A model generated the notes under the pieces. It did not search any database. It was not told the DNA's origin and saw only the letters and a program-made list of their open reading frames with translations. A stretch of 64,000 bases of DNA, from contig CAVYJN010000006.1 of the NCBI GenBank assembly GCA_963768885.1, forward strand, positions 310,001 through 374,000. Reading direction: 5' to 3'. How positions within the stretch are numbered: position 1 is the stretch's first letter; every line of letters starts with the position of its first letter. The stretch comes from DASRIA01 sp963768885 (GTDB taxonomy: Bacteria; Actinomycetota; Thermoleophilia; Solirubrobacterales; JBBDJG01). Shown here piece after piece: positions 25,577 to 34,054 of this stretch. The translations under genes and the position numbers were made by a program.

Positions 25577-26797
25577 TCAGACTGCGGGAATCCCGCGCTG
25601 GGCCTCCGCGCGGGAGACGGGCGCGCGACCCCAGTCCGCGCGCCTGGCGTAGTCCACCAGGCGGCCGAAGTAGCTCTCGATCGGAGGCACCGCGATGCCC
25701 TCGGGCTCGAGGTAGCGTCGCGCATTCGCGTTCCCGTAGGAGACCTCCATCGCGAAGTAGGGGAAGAACACGCGCGTGCGATCGAGGCCCTGGCGCCTGC
25801 GCTTGCTGCTGTGCGCCAGCAGCGGGTATACGAAGCGGCCGAACAGGCGGGGCGGGATCACGACCGGCTCGCGCTCACCGACGTGCGCGGCCGAGAGCTC
25901 GATCAGGCGGCCCACGCTGGTGGCCTCCGGCCCGGCCACGAGGTGGTAGGTGTCCGTGCCGTCGACCGGCCGGCCGGAGAGCTTGAACACGGCGTCCGCC
26001 ACGTAGTCCACCGGCACCACGTCCACGGGTGCGGAGCGCCGCGCCGGAAGCGCCGGCAGCGACCCGCGCACGAACGCCTTCAGCGGTGTGTAGAGGACGT
26101 TGAAGGACGCGGTCCAGCCGGTCGTGCGCTCGCCGACGACGATGCTCGGGCGAAACACCTGAACCGGGAGCCGGCCCGCGTGGGCGCGCACCAGCCGCTC
26201 CGCCTCGAACTTCGATTGCTCGTACGGGTTGCGGAAGCCCTGGCCGACGTCGAGCTGGTCCTCGCCGAACTCGCCGCGGTGCGTGCCGGCGACGTAGGCC
26301 GTGGAGATGTGGGCATAGCGCTGCAGGCCGCCGCGCCGCTCGCACAGCTCGGCCAGCTCCAGCACGCGCCGCGTGCCCTCGACGTTGATGTCGCGCGAGC
26401 GATCCAGCGGCAGCGTGAACGACACCGATGCGGCCGAGTGCACGATGTCCGTGACCCGCTCACCCAGCTCGTCGCGCTCGCGCGCGCCGAGGCCGAGCGC
26501 AGGCCGCTCGATGTCGGCGGGCACGGCGTGCAGTCGTCCCTCGAACGCGTCGGCGCGCCCGAACATGCAGGCGACCGCGTCGCGCAGGCGCCGCGCGGCG
26601 TCGGCACGGTCACGCCCGCGGACGGCCGCGTAGACGTGCCGGTCGGTGTGCTCCAGGTAGCGCGCGAGGATCTCCATCCCGACGAAGCCCGTCGCGCCCG
26701 TCAGGAAGACGGCGCCGTCGGCGCGCTTGCGGTCGTGGGCGGTGCGGTGGGTGATCGCTCCTCCTCCGCGGGGGGGCCAAACATGGAGCGTGCCCAC
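25577..26797 (-). CDS. NAD(P)-binding SDR/thioester-reductase-like protein (male sterility type)
   Basis: About 406 aa from GTG 26797, the last in-frame start before the conserved fold; GGAGGAG lies further downstream with no start after it, so the exact N-terminus is uncertain. Rossmann motif FLTGATGFVGMEIL, YxxxK active site in NPYEQSKFEAERLV, and the extended-SDR segments HSAASVSF and PVDVVPVDYVADAV. This architecture is shared by carboxylic-acid/thioester reductase domains and NAD-dependent epimerases. Fatty acyl-CoA reduction to aldehyde would suit the wax-ester enzymes in the window but is not shown. Divergent from the cyclase gene. Confidence 0.82.
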   Translation of the reverse strand: MGTLHVWPPRGGGAITHRTAHDRKRADGAVFLTGATGFVGMEILARYLEHTDRHVYAAVRGRDRADAARRLRDAVACMFGRADAFEGRLHAVPADIERPALGLGARERDELGERVTDIVHSAASVSFTLPLDRSRDINVEGTRRVLELAELCERRGGLQRYAHISTAYVAGTHRGEFGEDQLDVGQGFRNPYEQSKFEAERLVRAHAGRLPVQVFRPSIVVGERTTGWTASFNVLYTPLKAFVRGSLPALPARRSAPVDVVPVDYVADAVFKLSGRPVDGTDTYHLVAGPEATSVGRLIELSAAHVGEREPVVIPPRLFGRFVYPLLAHSSKRRRQGLDRTRVFFPYFAMEVSYGNANARRYLEPEGIAVPPIESYFGRLVDYARRADWGRAPVSRAEAQRGIPAV

Positions 26798-26876
26798 TCT
26801 AGCCCCGGGGAAACCGAAAGCTTGTCCACTCTCCGCGGAAGTTTGCGCAAATCGAGCTTTGAAATAGCCTCCCCGC

Positions 26877-27614
26877 GTGCCCGCGGATGACCCTCGATCG
26901 TCACGGATGTATCGCGCCGCCCGCCTCGCGCGCGAGATCCTCCCCGGGGACCACGAGCTCGGTGACCCGCTGTCGACGGCCGGGGACCAGCCTTCGCACC
27001 TGCTCGCGCGCCGCGTCGCCGAGACGACGCCCCGGCGCCCGCTCGTGCGTGAGCTCGGGCTCGGCGCGCTCCAGGTGTGGCAGGCGCTGTCGGAGGCGCA
27101 GGGCAGGGGCCGCGGCGACGAGCCCGTCGCGATCGTGTTCACGGACCTGGTCGACTTTTCCGAGTGGGCGCTCGTCGCCGGCGACGAGGCCGCCCTCGAA
27201 CTGCTGCGCATGGTCGGCCGCGAGAGCGAGGAGGCGATCTGCGAGCGCGGCGGCACCGTCGTGAAGCGCATGGGCGACGGCCTGATGGCCGTGTTCGGCG
27301 ACGCCGGGTCCGCCGTGGAAGCCGCACGCGTCGCCCGCGCGCGGGTCGGTGCGCTGGAGGTGCGCGGATACAGGCCGCGCATGCGTGCCGGCGTCCACTT
27401 CGGACGTCCGCGACGGCTCGGCGGGGACTACCTCGGGGTCGACGTGAACATCGCGGCGCGTGTCGCCGAAGCCGCCTCGGCGGACGAGGTGCTCGTGTCG
27501 GGTGAGGTGGCCGACCGCCTCGACGGCGAGGTTTTCGCGCTGAGGAAGCGGCGCCGGTTCAAGGCCAAGGGCGCGCCGCGTGAGCTCGAGGTCTATGCCG
27601 TGGAGCGGATCTGA
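26877..27614 (+). CDS. Class III adenylate/guanylate cyclase
   Basis: 245 aa from GTG 26877. The catalytic domain (about 80-240) has both metal-binding aspartates, Asp90 in IVFTDLVDFSEWA and Asp134 in VKRMGDGLMAVFGD, and the transition-state Asn/Arg pair in GVDVNIAARVAEA. The Lys that helps select adenine is plausible in GTVVKRMGD. The N-terminal ~75 residues lack a membrane segment and resemble the short DNA-binding-like leader seen in some actinobacterial cyclases. Likely makes cAMP in the cytoplasm; a cNMP-binding protein without a DNA-binding domain is encoded at 42009. Confidence 0.88.
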   Translation: MPADDPRSSRMYRAARLAREILPGDHELGDPLSTAGDQPSHLLARRVAETTPRRPLVRELGLGALQVWQALSEAQGRGRGDEPVAIVFTDLVDFSEWALVAGDEAALELLRMVGRESEEAICERGGTVVKRMGDGLMAVFGDAGSAVEAARVARARVGALEVRGYRPRMRAGVHFGRPRRLGGDYLGVDVNIAARVAEAASADEVLVSGEVADRLDGEVFALRKRRRFKAKGAPRELEVYAVERI

Positions 27615-27633
27615 GCGACGCCCGGGGCCCGGG

Positions 27634-28131
27634 TCAGGAGACGCCGGGCTTGTCGACCATCAGGAAGACCGCCGCGATCAGCAGGATTCCGGTGATCGTC
27701 CCGGCGACGCCCTCGCGCGCGGCCGCGCGCCGGTACTCCTCGGAGAGCTCGACCTCGCCGTCGCCGGCATCGGCAAGCTCGCGCTCGACCATCGGGGCGA
27801 GCCGCCGGTCGGCCGGGATGAAGTAGGCGATGTTGACCACGGCGATCACGAGCACGATCGCGAACGTCGCGCTGAGCCAGAAGTCGCCGAACTCCCAGTT
27901 GCCCTCGGACACCTGGTAGAAGCCCGTCGCGAGCACGATGACGAGCGCGGGCACCGCGAAGAACTGGTTGAGGGTGAGCTGCAGCCGGTGCACGTAGGGC
28001 AGATGACGCGGGCTCAGCTTCATCGCCACGGGGAACATCACCGACTCCGCGAACGTCGCCCCGAACCCGACCATCACGGCCGTGATGTGGAGGAACAGCG
28101 AGAACTCGTATGAGGTGACCGCGAGCGGCAA
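27634..28131 (-). CDS. DUF2269-type integral membrane protein
   Basis: 165 aa with four predicted helices: SLFLHITAVMVGFGATFAE, FFAVPALVIVLATGFYQV, FWLSATFAIVLVIAVVNIAY and GTITGILLIAAVFLMV. The conserved His in FLHITAV and the overall size fit DUF2269 (predicted membrane protein), whose function is unknown. An acidic cytoplasmic loop lies between helices 3 and 4. Convergent with the cyclase gene, separated by 19 bp that contain a short GC palindrome but no T run. Confidence 0.75.
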   Translation of the reverse strand: MPLAVTSYEFSLFLHITAVMVGFGATFAESVMFPVAMKLSPRHLPYVHRLQLTLNQFFAVPALVIVLATGFYQVSEGNWEFGDFWLSATFAIVLVIAVVNIAYFIPADRRLAPMVERELADAGDGEVELSEEYRRAAAREGVAGTITGILLIAAVFLMVDKPGVS

Positions 28132-28243
28132 GGTCGGCGAGCCTAGCAGCGGCGCGGACGCATCGTCATGACACGCGCATTTGAGAGCCGGCGGCTATTG
28201 GGTAGGGTCGGCGAGCACACCGCTACGCCAGAGGAGGCGCTAC

Positions 28244-29494
28244 ATGAGAGTCAAGATGACTTTCGCGGTGGCGGCCGTGGCAGCTCTGCTCCTGAGCCTG
28301 CCCGCGTCGTCGTTCGCGCACCGCACCGTCAAGGTCGAGTCGGGCGAGTCGATCCAGGCCGCCATCGACAAGGCCAAGCCGTACACGACCATCGAGATCG
28401 AGGCAGGGACCTACCAGGAGAGCCTCGTGGTGACCACGGACGGCATCAGGCTGGTCGGTGAGGGACGCAAGCAGACCCATATCGTGCCGCCCGCAACTCC
28501 CAAGGACGGGGAGGGATGCATTTCCCAGCAGGGCCCGGACCTGATCGCCAACGGGATCTGCGTGGGCAACTTCGACAATCCCGAGGACGTCGTGAAGGAC
28601 GTGCAGGTCAGCCACCTCTCGGTGGACGGCTTCAACGGCATCTCGATCTTCTTCCTCGGGACCAAGGACGGCGCCGTGACCCGCGTGATCGCGTCCGACT
28701 ACGGCGAGTACGGCATCTTCGCCAACACGTCATCGGGCACGACGATCGCACGCAACGTCCTCTACAACAGCGTCGACGGAGTCAACCCCGAGGCCGGCAT
28801 CTACGTAGGCGACTCACCGGACGCGGACGCGACGGTGTGGAAGAACGTCTCCTACGGGAACCTGCTCGGGATATTCGTGCGCGACGCGTCGCACGGGCAG
28901 CTGTCGAAGAACAAGTCGTTCTCGAACTGCGTGGGGATCCTGTTCCTGAACACCGACGCGCCCGGCGACCCCGCGCACTGGGTGGTGAAGCACGACAACG
29001 TCACCGCCAACAACAGGGAGTGCGCGCCGACCGATGAGTCGCCGCCGCTGTCCGGCGTCGGCATCGCCGTCCTCGGCGGGAAGGACATCGACCTGGTCGA
29101 CAACGGCGTGTTCGGGAACAAGGGCGACGCCGCCTTCGGTTCGGCGTTCGCCGGCGGGATCGTGGTCACGGCCTCGCCGTTCGCGGCGCAGCCGGTTCCC
29201 TCGACGGACATCAAGGTCGCGTTCAACACGGCGCTCGGGAACAGCACGGACCTCGTGCTGGACGAGGGCAACGAGGCGAAGTTCTTCGCGAACGACTGCC
29301 TCACCTCGCGGCCGGACGGGCTGTGCGAGGACCCGGACGACAACGGTGACCACGGCGACGACGGCGACCACAACGGTGGCGACCGCGACCACGCCGACCG
29401 GGACCACCAGAAGGACAAGAAGCACAAGGGCGGCAAGCACAAGAAGCACAAGAAGTCGAAGAAGCACAGGAAGAGCCACAAGCACGACGACTAG
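28244..29494 (+). CDS. Secreted right-handed beta-helix protein with charged tail
   Basis: 416 aa from ATG 28244, with GAGGAGG 8 nt upstream. Sec signal ends at SSFAHR. The body is a parallel beta-helix (NosD/pectate-lyase-like PbH1 repeats): ESIQAAIDKAKPYTTIEIE starts the fold, with repeated Asn/Gly turns such as GIFANTSSGTTIARNVLYN and GIFVRDASHGQLSKNKSF. The last 50 residues are a low-complexity tail, first Asp/His/Gly (DDGDHNGGDRDHADRDH) then Lys/His (KHKGGKHKKHKKSKKHRK). The tail could bind metal or cell-wall polymers. Enzymatic activity cannot be assigned. A strong terminator follows. Confidence 0.82.
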   Translation: MRVKMTFAVAAVAALLLSLPASSFAHRTVKVESGESIQAAIDKAKPYTTIEIEAGTYQESLVVTTDGIRLVGEGRKQTHIVPPATPKDGEGCISQQGPDLIANGICVGNFDNPEDVVKDVQVSHLSVDGFNGISIFFLGTKDGAVTRVIASDYGEYGIFANTSSGTTIARNVLYNSVDGVNPEAGIYVGDSPDADATVWKNVSYGNLLGIFVRDASHGQLSKNKSFSNCVGILFLNTDAPGDPAHWVVKHDNVTANNRECAPTDESPPLSGVGIAVLGGKDIDLVDNGVFGNKGDAAFGSAFAGGIVVTASPFAAQPVPSTDIKVAFNTALGNSTDLVLDEGNEAKFFANDCLTSRPDGLCEDPDDNGDHGDDGDHNGGDRDHADRDHQKDKKHKGGKHKKHKKSKKHRKSHKHDD

Positions 29495-29518
29495 CCCCGC
29501 GGGGCGGGTCTCACGCGA

Positions 29519-29548
29519 AGAGGGGCGGCCGGCGGCCGCCCCTCTTTC
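29519..29548 (+). terminator. Rho-independent terminator after the beta-helix gene
   Basis: Perfect 12-bp stem AGAGGGGCGGCC (29519-29530) / GGCCGCCCCTCT (29534-29545), loop GGC, followed by TTCGTT. It lies 25 bp after the stop and only 15 bp before the GST start. Confidence 0.8.
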
Positions 29549-29562
29549 GTTAGGGTCGCCCG

Positions 29563-30294
29563 GTGCGCGCGAAGCTCTACGCACTGGCGCTTTCCCATCC
29601 CTCGCAGGCCGCCCGGCTGATGCTCGAGCGAAAGGGGATCGAGCACGAGGTGAAGGACCTGCTGCCCGGCGCCCATCCGGCGCAGCTCCGGCTTGCCGGG
29701 TTCCGTCGGGGGACCGTGCCGGCGATGAAGCTCGACGGGCGCAGGGTGCAGGGATCGCTGCTGATCTCGCGCGCGCTCGAGGAGGCGCAGGCCGAACCGC
29801 GCCTCTTCCCGCCGGAGGCGCAGGCGCGGAGCGCCGTCGAGGCGGCGGAGGCGTGGGGGGAGGGCGAGCTCCAGCCGCTGCCGCGGCGCATGTTCCGCTG
29901 GGGCGTCTCGCGACGGCCGCACATGAGGCTGTGGATGGTGAAGGACATGGGCATGCCCGCGCCGCGGGTCGCGGCGACGGCTCAGAAGCCGCTGGCCGTC
30001 GCGTTCGCGCGCATGGCGGGCGTGTCGGACGAGCGCATCCGCGCCGACCTCGCGGCGCTCCCGGGGCACCTCGATCATGTCGACGGCCTGATCGCCGGCG
30101 GAGTGATCGGCGGGCCCGAGCCCAATGCCGCCGACTTCCAGATCGCGACGACGGTGCGCATCTTCCTCGCCTGGGAGGATCTCCGCGCGCGCGTGGAGCC
30201 GCGTCCCGCGGGCCGGCTCGCGATGCGGCTCCTGCCGCGCTACCCCGGCCCGATCCCCTCGTTCCTGCCGCCCGGGTGGCTCCCCCCGGCGTGA
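29563..30294 (+). CDS. Glutathione S-transferase-fold protein
   Basis: 243 aa from GTG 29563. N-terminal thioredoxin-like fold: YALALSHPSQAARLMLERKG, the cis-Pro motif TVPAMKLDG, then QGSLLISRALEE as the gamma-Glu-binding SRA-like segment. The C-terminal half is alpha-helical (PEPNAADFQIATTVRIFL). Ser-His-Pro-Ser occupies the catalytic loop. Actinobacteria of this kind usually make mycothiol rather than glutathione, so the physiological thiol is uncertain. The stop overlaps the next gene (GTGA). Confidence 0.8.
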   Translation: MRAKLYALALSHPSQAARLMLERKGIEHEVKDLLPGAHPAQLRLAGFRRGTVPAMKLDGRRVQGSLLISRALEEAQAEPRLFPPEAQARSAVEAAEAWGEGELQPLPRRMFRWGVSRRPHMRLWMVKDMGMPAPRVAATAQKPLAVAFARMAGVSDERIRADLAALPGHLDHVDGLIAGGVIGGPEPNAADFQIATTVRIFLAWEDLRARVEPRPAGRLAMRLLPRYPGPIPSFLPPGWLPPA

Positions 30295-30749
30295 GGCGAG
30301 TCGCGCGCGGCGCTCTCGCGGGCGCGGTCGCGGCGGCCGTCTGGGCGGCCCAGCAGCCGGTCGACAAGCGGGTCTTCGGGACCCGCTACGACGACGTCGA
30401 GCTGCTCGGGAAGCTGGTCACGCGCGGCCCTCGATGGCCGTGGGCGGGGCTCGCCCTGCACGCGTCCAACGGGGCGATGTTCGGCGCGGCCTACGCGCTC
30501 GTGCGGCCCAGGGTCCCCGGCCCCCCGGTCGGCGCCGCGCTCGGCGCCGCGATGGCCGAGCACTTCGGCCTCTGGCCGCTCGGGCGGCTGACCGATCGGT
30601 ACCACCCCGCGCGCGGGGAGCTGGAGCCCCTGACGGGGAACCGGCCGGCGCTCGCCGCCGCGACGTGGCGCCACGCCCTGTTCGGGGTCGTGCTCGGCTC
30701 GCTCGAGCAGCGGCTGAACGGTGGCGCGGCCGGCGCGGGAGGCCTATAG
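30291..30749 (+). CDS. Conserved membrane-associated hypothetical protein
   Basis: 152 aa from GTG 30291, coupled to the GST gene. Begins RRVARGALAGAVAAAVWAAQ, a helix with basic flank, then a conserved-looking QPVDKRVFGTRYDDVELLGK. Two further small-residue-rich hydrophobic segments follow (GLALHASNGAMFGAAYAL, WRHALFGVVLGSLEQRL). The glycine/alanine-rich helices and length recall YagU/DUF1440-like membrane proteins, but I would not assign it. Function unknown. Confidence 0.65.
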   Translation: MRRVARGALAGAVAAAVWAAQQPVDKRVFGTRYDDVELLGKLVTRGPRWPWAGLALHASNGAMFGAAYALVRPRVPGPPVGAALGAAMAEHFGLWPLGRLTDRYHPARGELEPLTGNRPALAAATWRHALFGVVLGSLEQRLNGGAAGAGGL

Positions 30750-30770
30750 TCGCTTCAAGGAGGAAGGACC

Positions 30771-30875
30771 ATGGGATTCGCACGCAGCTCCGCGCGCCCT
30801 CCGGCGCGCACCCGATCTTGGCCGATCGCTCTCACCGCGCTCGTCGCGCTGCTTCCGGTCGCCTTCGCCCGCTAG
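30771..30875 (+). CDS. 34-residue single-span membrane peptide
   Basis: Short frame from ATG 30771 to TAG 30875 with an excellent ribosome-binding site (AAGGAGGAAGG, ending 3 nt before ATG). It encodes a basic N-terminus (FARSSARPPARTRSW) and one hydrophobic helix (PIALTALVALLPVAFAR). The size and topology are those of small regulatory membrane proteins; alternatively a cut-down signal peptide. It sits 22 bp after the preceding gene and may end that transcript. No family recognised. Confidence 0.5.
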   Translation: MGFARSSARPPARTRSWPIALTALVALLPVAFAR

Positions 30876-30951
30876 ACGTCTAGCCCGTACCATCCCGGAG
30901 CCGGCCCCGCCGGCGTGACATCCATCGCTTAGACCGGGAGGCCGACAGCAC

Positions 30952-32142
30952 ATGAGCAACCGCACCTTCGTCGTCGGAGTCGGGATGACCAAGTTCGAGA
31001 AGCCGGGCGCGCGGGAGTGGGACTACCCCGACATGGCCCGCGAGGCGGGGACGAAGGCGCTCGAAGACGCCGGCATCTCCTACGACCGCGTCGAGCAGGC
31101 GTTCGTCGGCTACTGCTACGGCGAGTCGACCTCCGGCCAGCGTGCCGTCTACGGCCTGGGCCTGACCGGCATCCCCGTCGTGAACGTCAACAACAACTGC
31201 TCGACCGGGTCGTCCGCGCTCTACATGGCGCGCCAGGCGGTCCGCGGCGGGCTTGCCGACTGCGCGCTCGCGCTCGGCTTCGAGAAGATGGAAAAAGGGT
31301 CGTTGGGCGTGAAGTACACGGACCGGACGAACCCGATCGACAAGCACCTGATGACGATGTTCGAGGTGCGCGAGCCCGAGCAGTCCCCGTTCGCGCCGCA
31401 GATGTTCGGCAACGCGGGCCGCGAGCACATGGAGCGCTACGGCTCCAAGGCCGACCACTACGCCTGGATCGGGTGGAAGAACCACAAGCACTCGGTCAAC
31501 AACCCGTACGCGCAGTTCCAGGACGAGTACTCGCTCGAGGACATCAAGGCGGCGAAGATGATCCACGAGCCGCTCACGAAGCTGCAGTGCTCGCCGACGT
31601 CCGACGGGTCGGCGTGCGCGATCGTCGCGAGCGAGCGCCTCGTCGACGAGCTCGACCTCTGGGACCGCGCGGTCGAGATCGCGGGGCAGTCGATGGTCAC
31701 CGACATGCCCTCCACGTTCGAGGAGCGCAGCTCGATCAAGATCGTCGGCTTCGACATGTCGAAGAAGGCCGCCGAGCAGGCCTACGAGCAGGCGGGCGTG
31801 GGCGCGGACGACGTCGACGTGGTGGAGCTGCACGACTGCTTCTCCGCGAACGAGCTGATCACGTACGAGGCGCTCGGGCTCGCCGAGGAGGGCGAGGGCC
31901 ACAAGCTCGTCGAGAACGAGGACACGACTTACGGCGGGCGCTGGGTCGTGAACCCGTCCGGCGGCCTGATCTCGAAGGGCCACCCGCTCGGCGCCACCGG
32001 CCTCGCGCAGTGCTCGGAGCTCACCTGGCAGCTGCGCGGCGACGCGGACAAGCGCCAGGTCGAGGGCGCGAAGGTCGGCCTCCAGCACAACATCGGGCTC
32101 GGCGGCGCGGCCGTCGTGTCGGTCTACAAGCCGGCCGCCTAG
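30952..32142 (+). CDS. Thiolase-family acetyltransferase (SCP-2/lipid-transfer thiolase type)
   Basis: 396 aa, ATG 30952. Thiolase fold with nucleophilic Cys83 in VNVNNNCSTGSSALY, the catalytic His in VELHDCFSANELI, and the C-terminal His in SKGHPLGATGLAQ. The ending GLGGAAVVSVYKP is typical. The QNVNNNCSTGS-type active site and HDCF motif mark the sterol-carrier-protein-x thiolases often named acetyl-CoA acetyltransferase or lipid-transfer protein. Likely acts on branched or steroid side-chain acyl-CoAs. Monocistronic, with a hairpin terminator right after the stop. Confidence 0.92.
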   Translation: MSNRTFVVGVGMTKFEKPGAREWDYPDMAREAGTKALEDAGISYDRVEQAFVGYCYGESTSGQRAVYGLGLTGIPVVNVNNNCSTGSSALYMARQAVRGGLADCALALGFEKMEKGSLGVKYTDRTNPIDKHLMTMFEVREPEQSPFAPQMFGNAGREHMERYGSKADHYAWIGWKNHKHSVNNPYAQFQDEYSLEDIKAAKMIHEPLTKLQCSPTSDGSACAIVASERLVDELDLWDRAVEIAGQSMVTDMPSTFEERSSIKIVGFDMSKKAAEQAYEQAGVGADDVDVVELHDCFSANELITYEALGLAEEGEGHKLVENEDTTYGGRWVVNPSGGLISKGHPLGATGLAQCSELTWQLRGDADKRQVEGAKVGLQHNIGLGGAAVVSVYKPAA

Positions 32143-32151
32143 CAAACGAAA

Positions 32152-32184
32152 GGAGGGCCGCCTGGCGGCGGCCCTCCAGTTGTT
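32152..32184. terminator. Hairpin between convergent thiolase and multicopper oxidase genes
   Basis: Perfect 11-bp stem GGAGGGCCGCC (32152-32162) / GGCGGCCCTCC (32167-32177), loop TGGC, followed by AGTTGTTCC on the plus strand and preceded by AACGAAA (TTTCGTT on the minus strand). It can serve both converging genes. Confidence 0.8.
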
Positions 32185-32201
32185 CCTCGTCCTTGCGGGC
32201 G

Positions 32202-33891
32202 CTACGGCGTCACGTCGTAGGGCCGCATCATGTCGTTGTCCTCGTGCTCGAGGATGTGACAGTGGTAGACGTACCGCTGCGGGGCCGTGGTCCCGGGCGG
32301 CAGGTCGAACTTCACGCGGATGCGCGTGAACTGGCCGGGGTTGGCCCGCACCGTGTCCTTCCATCCGCGCTCCTCGGGCGCCACTCCGTTGTTGATCAGA
32401 CGCGGCTTGTACTTCGCGTCCATCGGGTCGGGGTTGGGCTGGTCCGCGTCGTGCGCGGCCTCGGCGTCGGCCGCGTAGGCCGCCACGTCGAAGGACCAGC
32501 GGTCGACCACCTGGAACGGCGTGAGGTGCATGTGCATCGGGTGCGTGTCGGCGCTCAGGTTGACGAAGCGCCATTCCTCGACCGTGCCCTGCTGCGGGCG
32601 CTCGTCGTTGGGCCCGACCGGGTCCTCGAACCGCTTGCCGTTGAGCTCCAGGCGGACAGGCTCTCCGGCCTCGTCCAGCACTTCCTCGAGGGTGACGTTG
32701 CGCGTGGCCGCGAAGCCGCTCGTCGGCAGGCTCACCGGCTTACCGGGCAGTGTGGTCGGGACGTGGGAGGGACCGGGATCCGTCGCGTGGCGTCCCACCC
32801 GGAACTGCATCACCGTCGAGAGCGGCGACGCCGGGCTGACGACGCCGGCCGGCAGTGCCGCGTTGCGCACCTCGAGGCTCTTCCCGCGCAGACGCCGGAA
32901 GTCCACGATCACGTCGGCGCGCTCGCCGGGCGCGATCACGATGCCCTTCAGCCGCACCGGCTTCGTGAGGAGTCCCTGGTCGGTGCCGATCTGCCAGATC
33001 GGCGGTGAGCCGATCGATGCGCAGGTTGTAGAAGCGCGCGTTCGACCCGTTCAGGATGCGGAACCGGTACATCCGTGGCTCCACCTCGGCGTAGGGCGTC
33101 ACGGCCCCGTTCACCACTGCGTTGTCGCCGAAGAACTCCGGCACCCACGGACCGAGCGGCGCGGGCTGGGTCGGGTAGTCGATCTGCCCGTCCTCCGTGA
33201 ACTGGCGGTCCTGGATCGCGAGCGGGATCTCGTAGGCGCCGCCCGGCACGCCGAGCGGGTTCGGCTCGTCGCCGGTGTCGTCGGCGTCGCGCGAGAGGAG
33301 GAACCCGGCAAGGCCCGCCATCACGTTGAGGCGGGTCATGCCCATCGCGTGGTCGTGGTACCAGGTCGGCGCGGCCGGCTGCACGTTCGGGTAGGTGACC
33401 GCCTGCGTGGCGCCCGCCGCGAACCCGGGCGTGAGCGCCGGGTTGCCGTCCGCCGCGGCGGGGATGAACCCGCCGTGGAAGTGCGTGAGCGTGAGCGGGT
33501 CGTCCGAGTTGCCCGCCGTGAACCGGGTGTCGACCGGCAGCAGATGCTCGCTCGGGAGTCCGTTGACCCACTCGACCGCGGTCGGCGTTCCCGCCTGCAC
33601 CTCGAGCGTCGGGCCCGGATAGGACGTGCCGTGCGTGCCGTCGTCGTAGCCCCAGACCTTCGTGACCGGCCCGAATGCGGGATGCAGCTGCTGCGTGGTC
33701 TGCTGCATCGTGAACCGATATGAGTTGGGTGCGATCGGCGTCGCGTCCGCCGGAAGCGGCAGCGGCGTGGTGTAGCTCTCGAGCGCCGGCTGCGCAGCGG
33801 GCGCGGGCGCGGCCCACAACATCAAGAGCACCCACAGCGCGACAACACCCACGCCTGTTTTCGACAATGGTCTGACCGTCTCGATCCTCAT
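32202..33891 (-). CDS. Secreted multicopper oxidase (CotA/bilirubin-oxidase-like laccase), one frame break
   Basis: Read as one gene of about 560 residues from ATG 33891 (GGGGGTAGG upstream) across a single extra base near 33010. Signal peptide about residues 1-33. All four copper-binding motifs are present: HFHGG, WYHDHAMG, HPMHMHLTPF and HCHILEHEDNDMM, the last holding the type-1 site with Met. At the break the minus strand should read LRIDGSPPIWQIGTD. Such enzymes oxidise phenols, bilirubin, Cu(I) or Mn(II) with O2. Transcribed alone and ends against the shared terminator. Confidence 0.88.
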
Positions 33892-34054
33892 GCCTACCCC
33901 CTTGCTCGTGCGGCGCCGCCGCGTTCGAGCAGCCCTCGCTCTCCACCTGTCGGGAGAGCGTTGTCGGCCGCAAGCCTCGGCCAAGCGGCATCCGCGGGCA
34001 TCCGGGTTGACCCCGCCCGGCCGTGCGGCTAGGCCGCAGACTCGATGCGGACCG

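Noticed and set aside
29034..30290. Extension of the small membrane-protein frame through the beta-helix and GST genes
   Set aside because: It is the shifted frame of those genes; GTG 30291 overlaps the GST stop and is the natural start.
30952..32142. Ketosynthase or polyketide role for the thiolase-like protein
   Set aside because: The active-site pattern and C-terminal HPLGATG match SCP-2 thiolases, and no acyl-carrier protein is nearby.
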